This document shows, piece after piece, positions 7,203 to 14,043 of a stretch of DNA of 17,172 nt (positions within the stretch are counted from its first letter, which is position 1; each line of letters starts with the position of its first letter). The stretch is taken from positions 1 to 17,172 of the forward strand of contig CANCCE010000033.1 in NCBI GenBank assembly GCA_947374505.1, in the 5' to 3' direction. Made by a program: the position numbers and the translations under genes. The notes below the pieces were generated by a model. The model was given only the letters and a program-made list of their open reading frames with translations, did no database searches and had not been told where the DNA came from. This stretch comes from Comamonadaceae bacterium (GTDB taxonomy: Bacteria > Pseudomonadota > Gammaproteobacteria > Burkholderiales > Burkholderiaceae_C).

Positions 7203-8491
7203 GCGTAGCCTCCGTTCCAACGGCCCGTGCAAGCCGCGTCGATGCATTGCGCCGTGGTGCCAAACCAAGCTTGCACGCCCAAGATGGCAGGCAAATAATG
7301 GGCCTGTTTAGCTGAATCCAGCGCGACAGTTTTGGTTCCCTTGGGGACCGCACGGCTCATCGCCGAGCAACTGTCGGACATGATGATGCCGCCCGCTTTT
7401 TCGATGATCTCGGTATAGCCGTTCCGGTCTGCCAGCGACTTGATTGCACGCGGTGTGAATATCCACAGTTCACAATTTTCATGCACCCTGCGGCCTTCGA
7501 TGAGTTGTGCCGCCTCCCAGATTTGTTCAATCGTGTAGTGAGGGCATCCCAGCATGACGTACTGGATATCCGCTTCAGTGCCAGTCGCATTGATTTTTTC
7601 GTAGGTCGCGCGGCGCTCGGCCTCGCCGTAACGAAACACCTCGACAGGTGCTTTTCCACCCAAAGCCTGCTCTAGCGACAGCGCTTCAGGCGTGATACCC
7701 ATGATGTGGTACATCTCCACCCCGCCCGACGAAGATGCCGCTGCACCAAAGTGCTTGAGGCGAGGCAAATTCGGCACGCGTTTAATTCCATGGCGGCTGT
7801 ACACCACCGGCACGCGATCCTGCACCAAATCACCCATGAAATAACCCAGCAGTCCCCAGTCCTGCACAGACTCCACATCCACATCAAGTTCGATCACATG
7901 GGTCGCAAGGCGTGGTGCGTCTTGGTGGTAGCCCCAGTCGGGAATACGCCCCGTGAGCATGGCTGCGCCACAACTTTCACGGCCTTCCGTATTGGTCCGA
8001 GCCCCCAGCACCGAGTTGCAATACACCACAGCCGAGGACTCCATCCAGGCACAGTGTTCGCCACGCGTAGGGATATTCCCAACTTGATAGGGTGTGCAAG
8101 TATTCATGATTTGCGCCCCTAGCCCGGCAACGTGCTTCTCGCTCTTGCCGTAGAACTGCACGATGTCATCGCTCAACCCAAAGCGTTCCGGCTGGTTGGG
8201 GTCAAAGCCAAGCTGCAGATGGCTGGTGAAAGTCTTGAACTTTGGGATCTTGACCACTTCCTGGCTATCGAGGCTGAATTCAGAGAACACGGCATCCATG
8301 CCTCCGCCTTTGAGCGCAATGTCTCGCTGGAGTGGCGTCGTAGCGGTAATCGTGGCGCAAACGTTGTGCGTTTCAACCAGTCGCTCGGCACCTAAAGCCT
8401 CGCCATAGCGCATCAGCAAGTCCATCGCTTTTTGCACTGCGGGCCCCTCTTGGCCATCAAGCATGGCTTTTTCGTGATCAGTCAGCTGCAT
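7199..8491 (-). CDS. Aconitase X large (catalytic) subunit (DUF521)
   Basis: A 430-residue AcnX catalytic subunit, the usual length for the split form. Candidate Fe-S ligands by family position are C132 (TCTPYQVGN), C316 (LGCPHYT) and C375 (SDSCSAM); other conserved blocks are CAWMESSAVVYCNS and GARTNTEG (147-170) and the C-terminal CTGRWNGG. The enzyme should dehydrate a hydroxy acid using an Fe-S centre. The ATG at 8491 lies 19 nt after the IclR stop with only a weak ribosome site; the TGA overlaps the small-subunit start. In the known cis-3-hydroxyproline route a pyrroline-2-carboxylate reductase is the partner; none is encoded in this window, while a second dehydratase and two dioxygenases are, so the substrate may differ. 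Family assignment is firm; substrate is open. Confidence 0.9.
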   Translation of the reverse strand: MQLTDHEKAMLDGQEGPAVQKAMDLLMRYGEALGAERLVETHNVCATITATTPLQRDIALKGGGMDAVFSEFSLDSQEVVKIPKFKTFTSHLQLGFDPNQPERFGLSDDIVQFYGKSEKHVAGLGAQIMNTCTPYQVGNIPTRGEHCAWMESSAVVYCNSVLGARTNTEGRESCGAAMLTGRIPDWGYHQDAPRLATHVIELDVDVESVQDWGLLGYFMGDLVQDRVPVVYSRHGIKRVPNLPRLKHFGAAASSSGGVEMYHIMGITPEALSLEQALGGKAPVEVFRYGEAERRATYEKINATGTEADIQYVMLGCPHYTIEQIWEAAQLIEGRRVHENCELWIFTPRAIKSLADRNGYTEIIEKAGGIIMSDSCSAMSRAVPKGTKTVALDSAKQAHYLPAILGVQAWFGTTAQCIDAACTGRWNGGYA

Positions 8492-8510
8492 GATTTGGGG
8501 ATCTCAGGTT

Positions 8511-9347
8511 TTAGGATTGAGGTTGTTCTGTCAATGTCAGCGGCACATGGCCACCGATATCGCGCGCAATTTCCTGCGCAACACGCCGCAGGCGGGGCGC
8601 AAACTCCTGGCGAAGCCGCTCCTCGGTAAAGACATACGCCGCCCCGCCGCAGTTGAGTGCAAAGATCTCGTCACCAGGCCCCACCAGGGGCACCGAAACC
8701 GAGTTGATCTCATGGTGGAACTCGCCCAAAGACAAGCAATAGCCAAGCCCCTTGGCTTCATGGATAGCCCGCTCCATCGCAGGTCCGATGCGCTCCCACT
8801 CAGGCCCCCGCAGCAAGCGCAAAGAATCGGTCAATTGTGTGCGCAGGCCATCACCCAACGCCGATAAATACGCGCGGCCGAGCGCGGAAGTTGGCATCGG
8901 CGCCCTCGAACCGACATCCAGTCTCGGCGACAGGATCGAAGCAACCGGGCGACAAGCCTCAATCATCACCATCTCCATGCCATCTCGCACGGCCAGGTAG
9001 ACAGAGGCACTGAGGTCGTCAGCCATTGCCTGCATTCGAGGACGTGCTAACGCTCGAACGTCAAGACTGCCCAAGAACACCCGCGACAAGGCCACCAATG
9101 CGGGCCCAAGGGTGAAGCGGTCTGCGATCAAAGCCGGTTTGAGCATGCCGGCCGCAAGCAAAGTACCCACCAGGCGGTTCACAGTCGGACGTGGAATGCC
9201 CGTCATTTTCGCAATTTCAGCGTACCCAAGCATCGGACGCTCTAGGCTAAAACAACGCAGCACAGAAATGCCACGCTCAAGTGCACTCACCGTATCGGTA
9301 CGTGACTCAACGGTGTCTGCCACAGGATCAGATGGCAAGGTTCGCAT
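8511..9347 (-). CDS. IclR-family transcriptional regulator
   Basis: A 278-residue regulator with an N-terminal winged helix-turn-helix (about residues 18-80: SALERGISVLRCFS, then GYAEIAKMTGIPRPTVNRLVG) and a C-terminal effector-binding domain (about 97-270, including ASVYLAVRDG, PTSALGRAYLSAL and EINSVSVPLVG). Three in-frame ATGs occur (9374, 9353, 9347). The third is preferred because AGAGG at 9354-9358 lies 6 nt before it. The gene overlaps the 3' end of the FAD-oxidoreductase gene by 20 bp and is followed by the aconitase-X genes, so the regulator is inside the operon it probably controls and would be co-expressed with it. The ligand is likely the pathway substrate or an intermediate (inference). 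IclR proteins can repress or activate. Confidence 0.92.
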   Translation of the reverse strand: MRTLPSDPVADTVESRTDTVSALERGISVLRCFSLERPMLGYAEIAKMTGIPRPTVNRLVGTLLAAGMLKPALIADRFTLGPALVALSRVFLGSLDVRALARPRMQAMADDLSASVYLAVRDGMEMVMIEACRPVASILSPRLDVGSRAPMPTSALGRAYLSALGDGLRTQLTDSLRLLRGPEWERIGPAMERAIHEAKGLGYCLSLGEFHHEINSVSVPLVGPGDEIFALNCGGAAYVFTEERLRQEFAPRLRRVAQEIARDIGGHVPLTLTEQPQS

Positions 9348-10788
9348 GCGCATCCTCTGTCCGAGAAGCAGCATTTGCCGATGCGCCAGGTCTTAGGTAA
9401 ACGCCCTGCCCTTGGAGCGCAGCCTGTAAAACAGCGATGTCAACGGCTCTAGGCGCTACGCCAGTTTGCACCGCTAGAGCGGCAGCAACGCCTGCAGCTT
9501 GTCCAGTGATCCAGCACTGCGGAATCTCGCGCATGAAACCGTGTGAATTTCGGTCGCAGGAGATGTGCCGACCACAAGCGAGCAGACCATCAAGCTGCTC
9601 CGGTACCAATGCGCCATACGGAATTGAGATATTGGGAAATTTTGGAGAGACGGCAGGACTCACACCGATTTCATCAAACAGCGGCAAACCTACGGGCCAC
9701 TGGCTTCTCAGAACCGAACCCACACCGGTCAGACGTCGAGCGTGGCGCACGCCAATTTGCGGCGCACTCAACATCAAGAACGCATCCTCAAAGCCGGGCG
9801 CGTGGGCCTTGAAATAATCCAAATGAGCGGCCATGGCGCGATGCGATCGCACCTCTACAGCAGTCAGATCATCAACGTCTAGCGCCGAATAGCCCGATTG
9901 ACGAGGCCCCATGAAAAGCGCGATATCGTTGCGCCAGGAAACGAAAGGACGCTCAAACAGACCCACCTGGCCTCGACCTTTCGACATGAATTCTGAGAAT
10001 TTTTCAGGCTGGCCCGCTTTGAATTCGATCCAGCGGTTCATGTCAACACCGCCAAACAACCATGAAGTGTTCATACAGTGGTGCACATCGGCTTCTTCAA
10101 TGTCATTGACGAACGCGGCTCCCGCTCGTGCGAACAAATCACCGTCGCCAGTGGCATCAACGACCACGTCAGCCATGATGGCCATGCGGCCTTCTTTACT
10201 CTCAAACACCACGCCTTTAACTGATCCATCTTGCACGATCGGGACTGCGGCCCAAGAGTGATAAATCAGCTTGACCTTGCGCTCCAACACGATCTCTTGA
10301 GACAGTAGCTTGAGGCGCTCCGGATCGATCGTCGGCGACCAGGTGACGATGCCGTGGTAAGACGCAGTGCGTTGTGACCAGTGGGACGCCTTGGCGTCAT
10401 CTGTCGAGCCCCAGTCCTCACGCGCCGGGCCTGCAACTGCGTCTTTAGGCAACCGGTCGAACAGCTCCTCAGCGAACCCGCGAATCACCAACTGACCTTC
10501 CCAGTCGGTCATTCGATCAATCCAGATCACCAAACCGCCCGTTGAAAGACCGCCCAAATGGTTGTAGCGCTCAAGCAAAGCGACGTCCGCACCTTGGCGG
10601 GCCGCCGCCGCAGCCGCAGCCGTGCCTGAGGGCCCCCCGCCGACGACCAACACTTGGCAACGATGGTAGACAGGTATGTCCCGACCGGGCTCCGACCATT
10701 GGCCATGGTCAGGCCGCTGAACCCGGACATCCCGATCAAAAATATCGGACGAGAGGATACGTTCATCAGTACGGGCTACAGTTTTCAT
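9328..10788 (-). CDS. FAD-dependent oxidoreductase (FAD_oxidored, PF12831-like)
   Basis: A 486-residue flavoprotein and first gene of the operon. After a 43-residue lead the Rossmann dinucleotide-binding fold is clear: CQVLVVGGGPSGTAAAAAAA (44-63) with an acidic residue ending strand 2 (LLERYN, E73), then GGLSTGG. A second FAD contact, VVVDATGDGD (208-217), and the C-terminal GLLACGRHISCDRNSHG and GQAAGVAAALA complete the FAD_oxidored pattern. There is no signal peptide, so it is probably cytoplasmic. It likely oxidises or reduces a pathway intermediate; the acceptor is unknown. The ATG at 10788 has no strong ribosome site. Its last 20 bp overlap the IclR gene. The family assignment is good; the reaction cannot be named. 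Confidence 0.85.
   Translation of the reverse strand: MKTVARTDERILSSDIFDRDVRVQRPDHGQWSEPGRDIPVYHRCQVLVVGGGPSGTAAAAAAARQGADVALLERYNHLGGLSTGGLVIWIDRMTDWEGQLVIRGFAEELFDRLPKDAVAGPAREDWGSTDDAKASHWSQRTASYHGIVTWSPTIDPERLKLLSQEIVLERKVKLIYHSWAAVPIVQDGSVKGVVFESKEGRMAIMADVVVDATGDGDLFARAGAAFVNDIEEADVHHCMNTSWLFGGVDMNRWIEFKAGQPEKFSEFMSKGRGQVGLFERPFVSWRNDIALFMGPRQSGYSALDVDDLTAVEVRSHRAMAAHLDYFKAHAPGFEDAFLMLSAPQIGVRHARRLTGVGSVLRSQWPVGLPLFDEIGVSPAVSPKFPNISIPYGALVPEQLDGLLACGRHISCDRNSHGFMREIPQCWITGQAAGVAAALAVQTGVAPRAVDIAVLQAALQGQGVYLRPGASANAASRTEDAHANLAI
9354..9358 (-). promoter_or_regulatory. Ribosome binding site deciding the IclR start
   Basis: AGAGG on the minus strand, 6 nt before the ATG at 9347. It sits too close to the ATG at 9353 and is downstream of the one at 9374, so it favours the third ATG. 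It lies inside the end of the FAD-oxidoreductase coding sequence. Confidence 0.6.
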
Positions 10789-10800
10789 GCCGTGGTTTTT

Positions 10801-10912
10801 AACTTATTTCGGAAGCCATGTCCATTTAAATTGCAAATTTATCAATCTGAAGTCCATGAATTTCAAAAAAGATCATTTTTTAATTTCTTCAACCATTTTT
10901 ATGAAATAAGTT
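10801..10912. repeat. 10-bp inverted repeat flanking the candidate promoter
   Basis: AACTTATTTC at 10801-10810 recurs as its exact reverse complement GAAATAAGTT at 10903-10912, with centres about 102 bp apart. One copy lies in the leader just before the FAD-oxidoreductase start, the other upstream of the -35. This geometry fits a pair of regulator sites, possibly for the IclR protein, but the AT-rich sequence makes chance pairing more likely than usual. Confidence 0.45.
10838..10866 (-). promoter_or_regulatory. Candidate sigma-70 promoter of the catabolic operon
   Basis: On the minus strand, TTGAAA (10861-10866; 5 of 6 to the -35 consensus) is followed after 17 nt by GATAAA (10838-10843; 4 of 6 to the -10). 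It lies in the AT-rich part of the intergenic region and would start transcription near 10831, about 43 nt before the FAD-oxidoreductase ATG. The call rests on consensus matching only. Confidence 0.45.
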
Positions 10913-10916
10913 CCAT
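10901..10916. promoter_or_regulatory. Candidate IclR-type operator
   Basis: ATGAAATAAGTTCCAT is an imperfect palindrome (ATG-x-AA, TT-x-CAT) of about the size and AT-rich form of IclR-family operators. It contains the upstream arm of the 10-bp inverted repeat and lies about 35 bp upstream of the candidate -35. Binding is an inference from position and symmetry. Confidence 0.3.
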
Positions 10917-10938
10917 CTAGCTGAGGCTCCGATTCAAC

Positions 10939-10980
10939 GCGGCGGTTGCAAACTGACTTGCTCCCTGCAACCTGAGCCGC
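10939..10980. repeat. Hairpin-forming inverted repeat in the intergenic region
   Basis: GGTTGCA (10944-10950) pairs with TGCAACC (10966-10972) across a 15-nt loop, and the outer GCGGC (10939-10943) can pair with GCCGC (10976-10980) across a 3-nt bulge. No T-run follows on the plus strand, so it is not a typical terminator. It could be a binding site or a leader structure. The rest of 10789-11071 shows no further gene and no convincing plus-strand promoter. Confidence 0.4.
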
Positions 10981-11071
10981 AGCGTGGCAATCTGTAAAGG
11001 TTGAAACCACCCCATAAAAATCAGCTTGGGAATCGCTAAAACATGGTTAATAGGGACTCATGGAGAAAAAC

Positions 11072-11566
11072 ATGGGCCCTTGTCACCGCTGGAAGAAACC
11101 TTGTCTCACTTGCCTGCTCTTGGGTTTGTTTTGCCACGCGCAAGCCGCTGATTGGTGCGCGCAGCCAGAGCTCAATGTGAACGGGCTGTCCAAGCACTTC
11201 GATGACGCCAACGGCCCTCCGGCCGACACAAAAAACGAGATCAATACCGGCCTCGGTTTGACCTGCCCACTCAAGGGTGTAGGCCACTGGCGGGATGAAA
11301 TAGAAGGTGGTTTCTACAAAAACTCCCATTTCACGAATTCGTTTTATGCAGCTTATGGGATCTATTACCCGCTCAACTCAATGCTTTTTGCGGGGTTGAG
11401 AAACATGGTGGCCACGGGCTACCCCACAGACAGCTACCGAACAGGCCTGGTGGCGGGGCCGCTGCCCACGGTCAAGCTGGAACTGGGCTCCACCATCTCG
11501 CTGAACCTGAGTTTCATTCCCAAGCGGAACGCCATCGTATTTGCCAATTTAGGCTACAGGTTTTAA
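11072..11566 (+). CDS. Small exported protein, probable outer-membrane beta-barrel
   Basis: I do not recognise a named family. The frame encodes 164 residues from ATG 11072, which has GGAG 6 nt upstream (11062-11065); ATG at 11060 (168 residues) is the alternative. The N-terminus is a signal peptide (basic HRWKK, hydrophobic LTCLLLGLFC, cleavage after AQA). The mature part alternates polar and hydrophobic residues, with segments such as NTGLGLTCPL, EIEGGFYKNSHFTNSFYAAYG and SISLNLSFIP-like strands. It ends in LGYRF: the terminal Phe preceded by alternating hydrophobics is the usual outer-membrane insertion signal. It is the only plus-strand gene between two minus-strand operons and converges with livF at a 13-bp gap with no evident terminator. 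It could be a small porin-like or envelope protein; no enzymatic motif is seen. Confidence 0.75.
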   Translation: MGPCHRWKKPCLTCLLLGLFCHAQAADWCAQPELNVNGLSKHFDDANGPPADTKNEINTGLGLTCPLKGVGHWRDEIEGGFYKNSHFTNSFYAAYGIYYPLNSMLFAGLRNMVATGYPTDSYRTGLVAGPLPTVKLELGSTISLNLSFIPKRNAIVFANLGYRF

Positions 11567-11579
11567 TACGACTTGTTGT

Positions 11580-12284
11580 TTAGCGTGCTACGCCCAGCAA
11601 GCTGTCTAGCAGGTCCGGGTTGTGCAGCAGTTCTTGCGCCGAACCCGCATGGGCCACGCTGCCGCGGTCCAGCACCACGGCTAAGTCTGAAATAGCCAGC
11701 ACGGCTTGGGGATGTTGCTCAACGATGATCGCCGACAAGCCCTCCTCGCGCGTGATGCGGCGGATGGCGCGCAGCAACTCTTCCACGATGATGGGCGCTA
11801 GGCCCTCCAGCGGTTCGTCGAGCAACAACAGCCGCGGATTGAGCACCAGTGCGCGGCCGACCGCCAGCATTTGCTGCTCGCCCCCAGACAACTGCGTCCC
11901 AAGATTGGTCTTGCGCTCAGCCAAGCGCGGAAACATGGCGTAAACGCCATCTGGCGTCCACTTGCCGGGGCGGGCTACGGCCGTCAGGTTTTCATGCACC
12001 GTGAGCGACTTGAAGATGTTGCGCTCTTGAGGCACCCAGCCAATGCCGGCCGCTGCCCGCTCGTGTGGCGCCAGTGTGTGCAGCAAACGGCCCGTCAACG
12101 TGATGCTGCCGCCGTGCTGGCGCGTCGCGCCCGCCAAGGTGTTGATCAGCGTGGTCTTGCCGGTGCCGTTGCGACCCAGCAGCGCCAGCGTTTGGCCTTC
12201 GCCGAGTGCCAGCGAGACGCCGTTCAAGACAACCGCCTCGCCATAGCCCGCGCTCAGATTCTCGACACGTAATAGTTCAGTCAT
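11580..12284 (-). CDS. livF: Branched-chain amino acid-type ABC transporter ATPase LivF
   Basis: A 234-residue ABC ATPase of the LivF type (234-240 is usual). Walker A is GRNGTGKT (37-44), the signature LSGGEQQ (132-138), Walker B LLLLDEP (152-158), and the switch His is H191 (IIVEQH). It would pair with LivG to power import through LivH/LivM. The ATG at 12284 overlaps the livG stop by 8 nt. It is the last gene of the liv operon. The ligand of such systems in this bacterial group can be amino acids, amides, urea or aromatic acids, so 'branched-chain amino acid' is a family label. Confidence 0.93.
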   Translation of the reverse strand: MTELLRVENLSAGYGEAVVLNGVSLALGEGQTLALLGRNGTGKTTLINTLAGATRQHGGSITLTGRLLHTLAPHERAAAGIGWVPQERNIFKSLTVHENLTAVARPGKWTPDGVYAMFPRLAERKTNLGTQLSGGEQQMLAVGRALVLNPRLLLLDEPLEGLAPIIVEELLRAIRRITREEGLSAIIVEQHPQAVLAISDLAVVLDRGSVAHAGSAQELLHNPDLLDSLLGVAR

Positions 12285-13062
12285 GCTTTGCGTCCTCGCC
12301 GTGGCCCAGATACACGGCCTTCACTTCAGGGTTGGCGGCAATCTCGTCCGGTGTGCCTTCGGTCAGCAAGGTGCCGTTGACCAGCACCGTCATGCGCGTC
12401 GCAAAACTGAAGACCAAGTCCATGTCGTGTTCAATCAGCAACACCGACACATCCGCCGGCAAGTCGGCCACGGTTTGCAGCAGTTCTTCGCGCTCACCAG
12501 CGGGCACGCCCGCCACAGGTTCGTCGAGCAACAAGACACGCGGCTCACAGGCCAGTGCAATCGCGATTTCTAACAGTCGCCGCTTGCCATAAGCGAGTTC
12601 GCTGGTGCGCTGGTTCATCACTTCGGTCAGGTGGAATTCCGTCAACAATTCCTCGCAACGGCGGGCCACCTGCGGGTTGTGCCCGAGCGAAGTCCACCAG
12701 CGGCGACCCAGACCCAAACGCTGCGAAACTACCAAGGCCAGCGTCTGCAGCGGCGTCATGGTGTCGAACAACTGGTTGATCTGAAAAGTGCGCACCATGC
12801 CGCGGCCCACGCGTTGGTTGGGCGCTAGCGTGGTGATGTCCTCGCCTTCCAGCACGATGCGGCCAGCCGTTGGGTGCAGCACACCCGTGAGCAAGTTGAT
12901 GAAGGTGGTTTTGCCGGCGCCATTGGGCCCGATCAGCGCATGACGCGCACCCTTTTTAAGGTCCAAGCTGACCTTGTTGGTGGCCACGATGCCGCCAAAG
13001 CGCATTTCCAAACCTTGCGCGGACATTACGGTTTCGCCTGAGCTCATGACTGGGGTGTTCAT
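12277..13062 (-). CDS. livG: Branched-chain amino acid-type ABC transporter ATPase LivG
   Basis: A 261-residue ATPase. Walker A GPNGAGKT (45-52), a LivG-type signature ELAYGKRR (155-162) in place of LSGGQ, Walker B VLLLDEP (176-182), and switch His H212 (LLIEHD). After Walker B the family's usual AGLNPxE reads AGVPAGE, a small departure. The frame extends upstream to 13167 inside livM; the ATG at 13062 overlaps the livM TGA as ATGA and gives the family length, so it is chosen. ATG at 13047 is also possible. Confidence 0.92.
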   Translation of the reverse strand: MNTPVMSSGETVMSAQGLEMRFGGIVATNKVSLDLKKGARHALIGPNGAGKTTFINLLTGVLHPTAGRIVLEGEDITTLAPNQRVGRGMVRTFQINQLFDTMTPLQTLALVVSQRLGLGRRWWTSLGHNPQVARRCEELLTEFHLTEVMNQRTSELAYGKRRLLEIAIALACEPRVLLLDEPVAGVPAGEREELLQTVADLPADVSVLLIEHDMDLVFSFATRMTVLVNGTLLTEGTPDEIAANPEVKAVYLGHGEDAKHD

Positions 13063-14042
13063 GACTGAGCTCCACGCGCCGAGCGCCACCACGTCCAGGG
13101 GCGGATCAATCGATCGCGCCCGACCAGCACCAGCACCACCAAAAACAGGCCAATCCAGAACATCCAATACTGCGGCGTGATGGACGAAAAAAAGTCCTGC
13201 ATCAGCTTGAAGACGATGGCACCAGCAACGCCACCGTAAAGCCAGCCCGTGCCACCGATGACCAGAATCAGCATCACGTCGGCTGAGCGGTGGAACTCGA
13301 ACAAATCGAGTGACGCAAAACCAGTGGTCTGCGTCATCAACGCACCGGCGGCACCGGCCACAGCGGCCGACAAGGTGTAGGCCACGATCAAGCGCTCATT
13401 CACCGGAATGCCAATGGCCATGGCGCGCAGCCGGTTGTCACGAATCGCCATCAAGGTCCCGCCAAAAGGCGAGTGAACAACGCGCCGCAGCAAGATGAAA
13501 AACACCAGCAACACACTCAACGAGTAGTAAGCGGCGGTGAGTCCTGACAGGTCAAACTCAAAGCGTCCCAGCAAGGGACCCATGACCACGCCTTGCAGGC
13601 CGTCAGCACCGCCCGTCAGCCAACCGAGCTTGTTGGCGATTTCCATCATGATCAGACCCAGACCCAGCGTGACCATCAGGCGTGTCAAATCACTGCCGCG
13701 CAAGATCGTTAACGAGGCCAGCAAGCCCAGCAACGCGGCAGCACCGATACCGACCGCCAGCCCCACCAGTGGATCCGGCATGACCAGTTTGGCGAACAGC
13801 GCGGCCGCATAACCGCCAAGCCCGAAGAAGGCCGCATGACCCAGCGAGACGATGCCGGTGTAGCCCAGAATGATGTCCAAGGACACGGCAAACAAAGCCA
13901 CGATGGCGATTTCATTGATGATCAACACGTGGCTGGGCGAGAGCACCGGTGCGGCAAAAGCCAGCAGCCAGAAGACGACTTCCAACGGCTTGAGACGGCT
14001 TTGCCCAAGCAGCGACTGCTGGGCATTGAGGTGAGCGGTCAT
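13059..14042 (-). CDS. livM: Branched-chain amino acid-type ABC transporter permease LivM
   Basis: A 327-residue inner-membrane permease with many hydrophobic helices. The conserved motif of the family is visible near residue 60-80 (LGYTGIVSLGHAAFFGLGGY), and the EAA-like cytoplasmic loop reads SPFGGTLMAIRDN followed by RLRAMAIGI. The ATG at 14042 starts 1 nt after the livH stop and is preferred to an in-frame start at 14066, which lies inside livH. It would form the channel with LivH. Its stop overlaps livG. Confidence 0.92.
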   Translation of the reverse strand: MTAHLNAQQSLLGQSRLKPLEVVFWLLAFAAPVLSPSHVLIINEIAIVALFAVSLDIILGYTGIVSLGHAAFFGLGGYAAALFAKLVMPDPLVGLAVGIGAAALLGLLASLTILRGSDLTRLMVTLGLGLIMMEIANKLGWLTGGADGLQGVVMGPLLGRFEFDLSGLTAAYYSLSVLLVFFILLRRVVHSPFGGTLMAIRDNRLRAMAIGIPVNERLIVAYTLSAAVAGAAGALMTQTTGFASLDLFEFHRSADVMLILVIGGTGWLYGGVAGAIVFKLMQDFFSSITPQYWMFWIGLFLVVLVLVGRDRLIRPWTWWRSARGAQS

Positions 14043-14043
14043 G

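Noticed and set aside
7203..7268. N-terminal extension of the AcnX small subunit
   Set aside because: It overlaps the large-subunit coding sequence, and the extra residues do not resemble the family; the ATG at 7202 overlaps the upstream stop as ATGA.
10828..10840. Palindrome AAATT-GCA-AATTT as an operator
   Set aside because: It is made of A/T runs in an AT-rich stretch and overlaps the candidate -10, so chance symmetry is likely; it is not listed as a separate site.
10654..10920. An 88-codon plus-strand frame running from the FAD gene into the intergenic region
   Set aside because: Most of it is antisense to the FAD coding sequence and the rest is the AT-rich control region; no motif or ribosome site supports it.
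11038..11075. Direct repeat AAAACATGG (11038-11046 and 11067-11075) near the barrel-like gene start
   Set aside because: It is only 9 bp and simple in composition, and the second copy just contains the start codon; no larger repeat unit is present.
13063..13167. N-terminal extension of livG
   Set aside because: It would lie inside livM and exceeds the family length; the ATGA-overlapping start fits better.
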